A DNA stretch of 64,000 bases. It comes from Drosophila persimilis. Its lineage: Eukaryota; Arthropoda; Insecta; Diptera; Drosophilidae. The notes beneath the pieces are model-generated. The model worked only from the letters and a program-made list of their open reading frames with translations. It searched no databases and was not told the DNA's origin. The stretch is from positions 12,050,501 through 12,114,500 of the forward strand of contig NW_020825294.1 of assembly GCF_003286085.1 (NCBI RefSeq). The letters run 5' to 3'. The position numbers and the translations under genes were made by a program. Shown here in pieces: positions 50,801-62,800 of the stretch. Each line of letters opens with the position of its first letter. Position 1 is the stretch's first letter.

Positions 50801-53800
50801 AAATTATACATACATTTATCTATTTATATATTTGAAATTTGATATTTGTATTTTATATAATTTTTTTGAAAATTTGGATATTATCTTTTAGTGGACCTAT
50901 GCACATGGCACCTAGTGATACGAAATACAGAATTTGGCTCTTTTCGAAAGATATCAGCTGTTCTGCTGCTATTTCTGCAACACCTCTCGCTTGGCCATAC
51001 ATTTCATACACAACTTGAGCTCAGTGCGACTCGGGAGGCAGCAAAGCCAAGAGCTTTGTTAAATAGACTTTACGAATGTAAAGCGAACACGCCAACAATT
51101 TATAAATTGCTTGGACGAGGACGAATGTCTGCCCACTATAGTCATACTCGCAGTACCATAGGCCACGTTAGAGCATAATTTGTACAGAATTTACGCAATT
51201 TACACCAACATTAACTAGGGGCTGGCATTTGATTGCCAACTTTGTTTTGGCTTTGGGTGTTGTTGTAATTATGAACAGAAAAACAAAGACGGATTGTAGA
51301 AGTCCAAAGCGAAACCGAAAGTGAAGTCTATATTTAAAATAATTTCCGTTGCAAAAGTGACGACAGCCAGCGGATTTTCCTCATAATATTTCATAAACAC
51401 TTTTGCGGCCTGTGCAATATTTTTGACTAAGTCAATGGGTCAACTAAGTCTTTCGGTGGAGAAACCTGATCACGCCCCTCGCAGCTGTGAGCAGCTCGAA
51501 ACTGGCCAAAGGCAGAATTATTACGCTAATAAATAGTTTTCCCTTGACTGGTTTTTCTGGCTCTCTGGCAAAAATCTGCATAAACTCGCAGGTGGGTCGC
51601 AGTCGAAGTCGAAGGCTCAACTTAGCTTCGACTTCCTTATTCATCGGTTTAGCTTGATCCCCGTCCCCGAAAAAGAGACTTGAAGCCGCAAACCTGATTA
51701 ATTGCATCTCATGGCGAGCGGGTAGCTTTTCATAACCTACCCTACATACATAGATACATACCTATTGTAAATATATGTATATTTTATATATTTTTCTTTT
51801 TTTTGCTTTGGCCTAATTGAGCGCAGCCGAAGCGTTCAACGGCGCGTGACAATGTGACCAAATCGCGACTTCATTTTTCGGATAATAAACTCCTAAACAA
51901 TTTCCACTCCAAAAAAGTGCCATAAACCAACCACACCACACTCAAGCACCAAGAGTTCAAATGCTTTTGGCATTGACCTCTTTTCCTTTCGTTTTCTGAT
52001 TATTTCTTGTTTTGTTTTGTATTGCTTATCATCCGAGAGATGCGTAAAGATCAGACCGTAAGCTCGGATCGGGCTCTAATTACTGCGTTCAACGTGGAGA
52101 GGAGAGCTGAAAGGTAGAGCTGATCGCACTTCCCCCACTGTGGGGCACTTTTATTGCATTGCATTTTACATGTCTGCAAGTTCATTGGAAGGGTCTTTTC
52201 AGGCTGCCGGGAGATCATGTGGATAGTTAAGAGTTCCGACAGTGAGTTGGGTTTGTTTTCCTAATGAACATATCGGGTGGTCAGCCGAGACTTGGCCTTG
52301 ATATGGGGGGTTTCCCTTTCAATAGCATGTAACACTCGTGTCAAGGAGATTCACTTTCTGTTTCGATTCATCTATTGATTAATCTGCATACAGCACTGAA
52401 TATTTGTAAGTCGTAAATATTTGCTCATTTCTGAAATGTATCCTTCCCCCTTTCCTCTGCCACTTTCTGCCACCTCTGCAAACTTTCAACCGACTTGTAG
52501 GGTTTTTTCCCACCATATACATAGCCTTTTCCGTTGGCTACTTTTGCTGTGCTGGGCCACTTTTCAGACCCAAGCGGCAGCGACCTTGACCAGTAATGCA
52601 ATGAACCCTGTAGTGCCCCCGTCTAAATGGTGAACAAAATGTGAAACGGTGAAACCACCCAGACCCGAGACCCGAAAACAGTTATACAGCACGGCAAGTA
52701 ACAGCAACAACCTTCCAGCGGTGTAAAGGCGGCAACAAACTTGAAGATACTTTTGTAAATGGCACATAAAATGTCATAACTGTCAGTTTTGCCCACATGG
52801 GTAACAGCTCTATATATTGTTGGAAGGCGTCCAAGATTTGAGACATCAACATCAAACGCTGTGCGACGCAAAATGGGAACGGAATGGAATGGAATGCTCG
52901 GGAGACAGCGGAGCGGACAATAAATTGTTACCCAAATCAGGCAGCGAGCAAAGAAAAAATGCAAATCGTAATCATCCGCCACAATGCTGATGATCAATCG
53001 ACAGCTGGTTAAACTTTGACACTTTTGTTGACGCATAAAGCGGCCCCGCACCAATTGTCTTCCACAGAAGAAGTATATTTGTGTATTTGTGTAAAGCTTG
53101 GTTTATCGCCAAATACGGCAAGGTCAGGCCGCAGACAATGTACCAAATGAGCTGCAGCCTGATTATCGCCATAGAAGAAGACAGGCCTCAGTCGAGAGAT
53201 AATTTTTAAATGTAAAGACACAAAGAAGGAGGCCAAGAAGGGTGTACTGGTGTTATTTTGTCATTTGTGGTAATTAAGTCAAGGAAGTAATTGCACTTCA
53301 ACTGATTATGATGAGGCGAGACAATGAAGTCAAAATCATCTCCCAGGCAGTAGTCGCCCCACGAACAAACCATCCCGACAAACATATGACATAATCATCA
53401 ATAGCTGGAGCATCTAACGGCAGCTTCCAACACTCTCTGCTCGCTCTCTTTCCATCTCTGTCTCTCTTTCGCCAAACTCTTTCTGGCTGGACTGGCTGGG
53501 GAAATGTGAATCGAACAATGTGGTCAAGACATGCAACAAACGCGAATCGAAACGAAACGAAATCGAAAGTTGCATGCATGCAACGAAAGCGAGAAAATAT
53601 TCGCCGCCGTAACAAGTCTTGGATTGTACTCGTACTAACAAATATACTAGTACATATCTACATCTACATATCTCTATACGGACTCCACATGTGTGCCAAG
53701 CCGCAGCTGACTGAAGACCCATTGACATAATAACGAGGAAGGCAATCGAAGTAAGACCAGACCGGACTGGGGAGACGACTGGACCGTGGTGGTGTCAATT

Positions 53801-56800
53801 GCTGAATGTGGAATGAAATGGAGACGTGGAATCGAGACACAGACCCGCCTTGTCTTAGGTTATGGTTGACGACCGTCTGCGGCCCCACTCTCAAGTGGAG
53901 CAATGACACAACCAAATGACCGACTGACACACTCCCCTCGCGACTAGCTTCCCTCCCTTACCTTCACCTGCGGAAACTGGCCCAGGAATATCGGGCCGGG
54001 CTCGTGCCAGTCCTGGTCAAGTGAGCGGGGGTAGGCTTTGTGCGGGACCAAAAAAGTAAAAGGAAGCAAAGTGGCAGTCAGAGGCTTGTCAGTGGATACT
54101 TGAGGAAGGGGAAAGTCTGCCTCCACTACCAGAAAGAAAGGGGCAACAAAAGAGAAGGAAGCGGAGTAAAAGAGCTTAAAGACTCACAAGGATTAGTGGA
54201 GCATACAATTTGGAGAAACATTTTCCAGAATGGTTAAGGGAAAGGAAAAAATTCCAATTGGAATACGAGTATTAATTGTAATAATATATTTTTGTATTCC
54301 ATTGATTATTGAGTTAGAAATTCGTTTAATGTTGGTTTGTGTCCAGCTTCCTGATAAAAATAATTAAAGATATTAAAATATTGGAAGAATAGATTCAACC
54401 ATCGAATGCCAATACCTTTGGACAATTTGACAAATCTAATGGATATAAAAAATGTACAAAATTGATACTGAAAATAAGTACTGCTTTTTAAAAGGAAGTA
54501 CAATTAGTGAATCATTCCACACGCTGACCGAGGCATTGCAAACACTTTTCGTCGAATAGTCAAAGAACCATCTCCAGTCAGTGAAAAGCCGTATAAGACC
54601 ATCAGTAACAAGCACATAATCATCTCCGATTAACATAAAAACAACATTGAAACAAAGCCTCATCACCAAAAGGCGACTTGAATGTGGCTCGACGGCCGCG
54701 GATCCACTTGGGTATTATTCAATTACCAACAAGAAATTGTGGTGCCGGTTGCTTGTGCTTTGTGGTTTCTCAAGCTTTTTACGTGCATTGACTTCCAGCA
54801 ACAACAGCAGCAGCACAACCACCGAGAAGAAACGGCAGCTGACGGTAGTCGAATTAAACAGCAAAATGGCACGCATCTATAGACCCTCGTCTACTCGTAC
54901 CACTGCCTCATCAAAGACCCCTCTCCCCGATCCTCGGTCGCCACCTGATATTGCAATCTTATTTTTGATTTTCTTAAGCCGGAGCTGGCGCTGCATTTGC
55001 CGCTTGGCTGCGTCGACTTCGCGCCTCCAAGATCCAACGAGCCGAGCGGACCACCAAAAGCAGAGGCAGACAACCACACAGCCACAAATACCCACCATTC
55101 ACCATTCGCCGCACCGCATGTGTTTTGGGCTATTGCGATTATTATTACTGCTGCTCGCAGCGGCTGATGTGTTTGTTGTACCTGTCGCTGTGGCTGTGGC
55201 TGTGGTTGTTGTCTGCCGTTGTCTACTCTTCGGCTTGGTAGTCGCGCATTCGCTTCGTGCATTCATTCACTCGCTGGCTCCGGATTCAACTATAAAAGTG
55301 AGCGCAGGCGCTGCAGTTGGCATCATTAAACCGTTAACCGTTCAACAGTCCAAAGTGGTTCGGAGCGTGTAGAGTCGAAACCAATATAAGATAAATCCTC
55401 CTCGATACTGTTCCAAATTGATCGTGCGACTGACGGGATCAGTTCTCGCCTTCTAAATCGCCCCCTACGACGTTCGTGGCAAGTCGCGTGCCACCCAATC
55501 AGGGAATACGGATTTCCATTCCCACCATCGAAGGATAAACCTTGGCAACATGAAGTTGATGGTATGTATTCGATGCGAGGATCAAAGTGTACTGTGAAAA
55601 AGTGGTAAAAAAGACTCAAAATAGAGAAAAAATCAACAAAATGGATCAGTGACAAAGAACAAACAATGACACGACTGTTTTCGTACAACTAAATCAGTTA
55701 ACAACTAAGGAAGTGATTCAAGCCAATCTATGATCGCAGATCGCTCCTTGATCGAACTTTTCCATACGCATTAACGATCAGTGCTATTTTCAAAAACAAA
55801 GCAACCTAGTTGAGGCTTATTCTTTAATGGTACTCCTTAATCCTGCAGTGCACAGCGACAACGCTGGCTTTGGTCCTTCTATTGGCCACCTGCTACGCCA
55901 ACGCTGAGGGCGAGAAGAGCTCCGCTGCCGACGAGAAGAAGGCTGAGCCCGAGGCCAAGCCGGCCGAGGCTGCTGCCAGCGAAGACACTACAAAGTCCAA
56001 GCGCGGCCTGCATCACTACGAGGATTACCATCACCATCACCATCATGTGCCACACTTCCCCATCCACGAGGAGAAGACACTGACGGTGATCAAGAAGGTG
56101 CCGGTGCCCGTGCCCATTGAAAAGATCGTGCATGTCCCCGTGGAGAAGCACATCCACGTGCCCGTTAAGGTCAAGGTTCCAAAGCCCTATCCAGTGATCA
56201 AGCACATTCCCTACGAAGTCAAGGAGATCGTGAAGGTACCTTATGAAGTCGCAGCGCCATATCCAGTTGAGAAAAAGGTTCCTTACGCCGTCCATGTGCC
56301 GTACGATCGCCCAGTCCCAGTAAAGGTAAACTAAACTGATAATCCGCCCATCAAGCGATGCCCCTAAGCGAACGATATCCTTGTAGGTTCACGTGCCAGC
56401 CCCTTACCCAGTCGAGAAGAAGGTTCACGTGCCGGTTAAGGTCCACGTCCCAGCACCGTATCCTGTTGAGAAGATTGTGCACTATAATGTGGAGAAGCAC
56501 GTGCACGTCGACAAACCCTATCCTGTCGAGAAGGTTGTCCACTACCCCGTGAAGGTGCCAGTTGACAAGCCCGTGCCCCACTATATTGACAAGCCAGTCC
56601 CCCACTACGTGGACAAGCCAGTGGCCGTGCCAGTTATCAAGAAGGTGCCAGTTCCTGTCCATGTCCCCTATGATCGTCCGGTGCCAGTGCATGTCGAGAA
56701 GCCTGTGCCCTATGAGGTCAAGGTTCATGTCCCCGCCCCCTACCCAGTGATCAAGGAGGTGCCAGTCAAGCATGAGAAACACGTTCCGTACCCGGTGAAA

Positions 56801-59800
56801 ATTCCCGTGGAGAAGCCCGTCCATGTCCATATCGAGAAGCACGTGCCCGAGTACCATGAGAAGCACATTAGCTACAAGGAGCCCGAGTTCATCCACAAGC
56901 ACATCGAGGAGGACCACCACCACGCCCCCATCTATCACCATTCATCGCACTCACATCCCATCGAGGAACATGAGCCCGAGGTGGAGCATGATTTTTCTTA
57001 TCATGACTATCATTCATATCACGGTTACTAAATTGGTGAAATGAACTCTTTCTTTCTATCTCTATCTTTTTTTTGCAGCATTGAAAAGCGCAAGCGCACC
57101 GGTAATGAATGGAATAGCAGTCGTAATTATCCAAACTTCCGAACTTCGAACCGACATTCCAAGTCCCTTTCCAAAAGATACGAAACACTACCATACCATC
57201 CACTCCATTCCATATCATTCCCGTTCCACTCCATTCCCCTGATCAACTGATTAATACTTGCTATGCAGAACGTGATAAACGATGATTGAGATTCAGAGAA
57301 AATTAGACGAGAAACAGACGAACTTAGTTTTACAGACCGAACTCTCTTCTAGCTCTAAGCCATAAACTTAAACATAAACATACAACATACCACACAGAAA
57401 CAAACAAAGCAAACCATAAAACGTTGACGAAAATACCCGTGAGAAATGTACGAGAGAATTGTTAAATGAACTTTAGTTATAGACTTCTGAGCGACACATT
57501 TGGGCCGCACAGCCCACACAACGAGAACGAAATCGAAATCGAAACCAAGAACAACTAGAACCCCTTTCCCTCCCAAGACACGGTCAGACAGACACAGACA
57601 CTTGGATCTCGTAGGGAGATCTCTCTCTAGGATCCAATGGATGTTGTACTGGTGCTGTGGATTCTTGGATCGGACTGTCCACCTGGGTGCATCTTGATGT
57701 GGTTGCTGCTGCTGTTTTGTCCTCCAGCCGCGGCTCCTCCTTCTTCTGCTCTGCTCTGGTCCCACGACTCGTGCACCCGGTTCCCAGCGATCATCAGCGA
57801 TCATTCAGTTGTGTGCAGCGTCCCAGCGTTGTAAGCGTGTGATAAGACTTCTGCTAGCGTTAAGTTTGTAGTTCGATAAGGAGACGTCGGGCGGAGCGCA
57901 GTCGCCTGCGTCCTGCAAGCGCCTATTTAAGTCAGTTTTTAACGAACGTATTGTATTAGTGTTTTAATATTTTCGCTCCCTAGTTTGTAATACTTCTACA
58001 TCTATACACACATACATATATGTAATTTTGCTTGTAGTGAAAAGCAGACGAAACGGATTTATAAAAAGTACTTAATTTACCAAATATTTTTGTCTCTGTA
58101 AAAACAAAAAATTCTCATACTAAATGAAGCTGATGAACATTACACAATAAAACGACAAAACCAAGTGATCAAAACGAAAACATTGTTTATCTTAATATTT
58201 TCTTTTTTGTTTAATCAATCCTTTGGCAAACCAGCAAACTAACTCTTATCCCAGTGAAACCAAAAAATAATACAGGGCAGAAATGGTAATGGTTCTACAG
58301 TAAAGACTAGAGAGAAGAGTAAACCTTCTTTTCAGAATTGTAATAAATTCGCAAAATTATATTACAGTTTTCAATCATTAATTGACATTCAGTTTCAAAA
58401 GAAGTTTTTTTTCTTTGTGATTTGTGATATTCGGATTGATCAATTTATTTGGATACAATAATTTGCGGGAAATTCGTCAACAAAAGACAAAGAAGGTTTC
58501 ATTGAATGGTTTATTATACATTATTTATATATGTCGGGTTTTCAGTAGAATCTATTTCCATATCGAAACGTCAAACAGCGAATTCATCTACGTAAAAGTG
58601 GTGTGGCCCATCTCTCAAAAGCAACTGCACTCTCAGCATCGCAGAACCCTAGCTTCAAACAATCGACTTAAAATAACACACTGCGAGCAATATAGTGAAT
58701 TTTTGAACAACAAATAGACCAAAATTACCTCTCTATAAGAGATGCGGATCCGCGTATTATTTTTATTGCAGTGGATAAATCAAACTAAGTAAATTATTAA
58801 ATTTTTCCCCTGATTCCCATGATTACTAGTAAAATTTAAGTGAAATATTTTCAACTGAGTTTCCAGACACTGTTCACCCACAGCCTGTTCATAAAAGTAC
58901 AATTCATGGCTACATTCTCCAGTTGTTTTGATAGGGAGAATGGATTCACTTTCTAACCCCACACACTCCCAGACAGTCTACTGCACTCCCCTCACAAAAA
59001 ACCAAGCAACCAAGCAACCAAGCATGGCAGACGAAGACCCAAAATCAAGTCGTTCACCCGTTCATTGCCCATAAATGTCTTATCTAATTTTCAAATGAGG
59101 TAAACATCGCCTTGCATCCATAATTGCATATTCAAAGTGTCTCGCCCACCGACAGACAGCCGGCCAGGAGGCAGGAGTAGTGAAGGAGGCAGCGGAGACA
59201 GCTCAACATGTTTATTACATTTTCCACACTATACTCGTTCGTATCATTTCGCTCTTCATGCCGCAACCGCAGCCCCTGCCACAGCCACAGCCAATGCCCA
59301 GAGTTAGCCGGCATTGGGCCCGACTACGTCTCCGGCTGCACTGGCGTCCACTTCCTAGCGTTTACTGTGCGGTGTGGGCATTACTTTTTATTAGCACCAG
59401 CAGTGCGCTGTTTTGCTTTTGCTCGGACTTTTATGCACGATTACTCGTATATGTATATAGTATACAACGAGTATGTACGTATGCGCTTTTTAGTGCGGTT
59501 TCGCTGCCTGTGGCCGACCCGGGTTGTTGCATCGACCACAAAGATTGGGTTTCAATTTGCATTTTCGGCTTCATTGAAGCCGCTGCAATTTGCAGAGTGG
59601 GTTAAATAAAGTGGGACATGGATTTATCACGTTTTTCCTCAGTTGGTTTGTAGGACATGTGCTGCTAACCGATATTTGAGCATTAGAGCCCCGTCGACCA
59701 GCTGGAGCCCCATGCAAAAGGAAAACAAAAACCATCGCGTCGAGAGCTGTGCCGCAGCTCCGTTTTATTACCATATTGAGGCGAACTCTCTCGGCGGCCA

Positions 59801-62800
59801 GTTGTTTCTGGTAGCCTTTGTTTATGTAACTGTAGCGCTTGCAGTTTATTGATTATGCAATAAATAATCGCCAACACAGAGCCTGAACTGGTGCTGTAAT
59901 CCTCCGTCCCAGCCGCCCCTATTCCACAGAAGCGTGCGGCTAATGCCAAAAGAATGGCTGCCATAAAAATCTGGATAATGGCTCTGGTGGAGAATCGGAC
60001 TCGCAGTTAATTAAACTTCACTTTCAATAGAGTACACATTTAACCCGTAGTTCTGAATGCCATTCTGCATGGGTTCTGAAGCAAAGCCATGATAATATTT
60101 GGCCAATATCAGCGTCCTAACGAAACAGAAGCATGTCAAGGTACTTGGAAAACTACGAAGCTATTATTTATTCAACCAAATGCTGAGCCTTATTTAAATG
60201 GGTATTTGTTAGTCGCCTTGAAAGAGGTGCCAAGCCGCTGAATCAAATTCAAATCAAATTGGAGTCCAGACTGAACTATTTTAAAACTATTCAGCATTAC
60301 GAGAGACCAAGAGGCGAAGTGAACATATTAATGGAATTGCATGCTACCAGTCTCAGCTGCATGTTTTTCTATCTAGCCTTCGGAGTAGTTTTTTCAGTAT
60401 ATTCAGTCCAAACTAAGCCAGCCATTGACATCGCCATAAGCAAATTGCATTGACGCGACAAAGGCAAATTCGAGACATTTATAATTAAATGGGTCAGCGG
60501 CTGGAGTTAGGCACCCGGCATTCGGCACCAAAGCCTGCACAGTTGATGGACATATCGTGTGTTGTCTAGATTTTCGCAACAGTTTTCGTCTCGGCCTATT
60601 CAAATGACGGCCAGCCGAAACCCGGTCGAGTCCCGCTTGGTTCGGCGGCAGCAGCCAAGTGGAAAGTGAATGCGGGAAACATTGCAGACATGTGAGTTTT
60701 CAGCTTCAGCTTTAGTGTGAGTTTCATTTTAATTTCATTTTCCACCAAGCCACACACACGAGTTTTTTGTATGAGTATGTGCTGGTCATTATGTGATGTT
60801 AGTGGGCCAACTCCACGGCCGGTTCGCCGATCCAGCGATCCAGCGATCGCAGCGCGTAATCGCCGGCAATTTGACGGAAAATGTTTGAAATCGTGTGTGA
60901 ATTGTAATCAGAAATAGCAAAATTAATAACATGCCATAGTCGGGCTCTAATTGCCCTGGTTATGTGGCAAATAATTAACTTAGAGAAATGCTTGCCAATA
61001 ATTATGCAATCCAAGGATTGGTTAAAGAAATCATAAGAACTTTCAGCACTTACTTGATGTACGGAATATTTGCCGGTATATGGTACTTGGCACCCAAATC
61101 GAAGTCCTTCTCAGATCGCAGGACAGGCGGCTTGATACCAGAATACTTTTCCCTAAGTGTAGGGAAAATGCATATAAGCGTGGGATACTTTCCAAACTGC
61201 TCCACACTCACCTCATATTCCAGTAATGGCAGTTCATAGTTCGCTTGTTCGCATTTCCGCTGAAGACGTCGTAGCGCCAGTTATCCAAAGACAAGGCAAA
61301 GGGCAGAAAGGCCACCTGGGAGATAGTTTCGTTATCATATTGGAGCTCAAAGAATCTGTCTTTCGAATCACTCGTACCTTGTCAATGGCCATAGTAAAGA
61401 GGTAGTTAATGTCATAGCTGGACTCATCCAATGATCGTTGAAGTAGGCCCAATGTCTGCAAATGCTTTGGAGTGGACACGGCCAGCCCGATGGCATCGCC
61501 CACAGCTTGATGGAAGGCCGGATTGGCACCATTCCGGAAGACCTTGGGCAGATGACGGTATTGAAGGAAGTACTGAATGTGAGCCATCTCGTGGTGCACG
61601 CTGATCAGACTCCGCTGATTGATGTCGGTGCAGATTTTGACACGAAAATCGTGACGATTGCAGAAGTCCCAGGCCGAGGGTTCGCACAGCACCCTCCTGT
61701 CCAGGGGCTGTTCCAATACCGAGTTCCGATAGAACTCCGGTCCGACGGCGGACATGTTGATGGAGGTGAAAAACTCCTCGGCCAGCTGGAACATCAGCTG
61801 CGGAGTGTATCCCTGCTCAACCATGCGGGGTGTGACATCAATCAACTTGCGACCTGGATACGGAATGAGTATGTCGAGGACATTCGACCACGACTGGCCG
61901 AACATGTTGCCCAGAATGTGAGAAGGAATGGGGGCTATGCGGTTAATGCGGTCCGGTCCATAGTAATCCCTAAGCTTCCTTCGCACATAGGCGTGCAGAG
62001 CCTCATACAGCGGACGGATTTGCTCCCACACAATATCCATATCCTGGCGAAAGTTGCCCGACTCGTAAGCCAGGTACCAGTACTCGCCGCCATTGGTCAC
62101 ATCTACAAGAGCAGAGCTGTGAGACCGACTAGGAAAGTGTGCATTTCGAACTCACTGTTCACATAGGCCACCTCCTGCATTACATCAATGAGCTGCTCGT
62201 AGCTGTCGCGCATTCCACGTCCGGCTTTTCGGTGATACTCCACCCACGTGTGCTGTAGCTCATCCCAATCCCTACTCTTGGCCATGATGTCCTTGAGGTG
62301 TGGTATGTAGTGCAGGTCGCACTGGAATGGCTGCTGGTAGGCGCAGACACTGGCGCTGTTGTATAGGAAAAGCATTTCATTCAACAGGCGATTGTACTAT
62401 AGGAACAAGAGCTTTAAAAATATGGGATCATTGGCTAAATGCACGGAGCTCTCACCCTGTCTAGAACGTCCAAGGGCAGAGCGTTGGGCCCCACTTCAGA
62501 CTGCAACATCAGTTGTCTGTAGAGGCGGCGATCAAAGATGAGGTCCTTGTTAATGCGCTTCGACTGTTCCGCCGTGATTCGCTGGAACTCCACATAGCGT
62601 TGTTGAGCATTAAGCTGGGGGGTGAGAATGAGAAGAGGTTACATTTTAGTAGAAGGACTTTCGTAGCTTGGTCTTCACTAAAGTAAAACATTAGGGCCGC
62701 TCATATGTCTACCTCCAGCACCGATAAGTACATACTCGTACAACTTTTCACGATTGCAAAAACTCTCATACTGTAGTATGAGAACTCTTTGACATTGGCA

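Larger units (their letters stand above)
15435..61053 (-). other. Ance-3 intron 7 (45.6 kb) hosting nested genes
   Basis: The exon ending at 61054 stops two bases into a lysine codon (ATC AA, then GTAAGT on the minus strand). The exon starting at 15434 supplies the third base and continues [16 protein letters not shown], exactly where ACE proteins read YxRYFVSFIVQFQFH. No exon for this segment was seen closer. All supported nested genes are on the opposite strand. Confidence 0.85.

Noticed and set aside
54647-55372. 241-codon plus-strand frame before Vajk C
   Set aside because: It runs through simple repeats and across the Vajk C TATA box and start site, and shows no domain or believable signal peptide.
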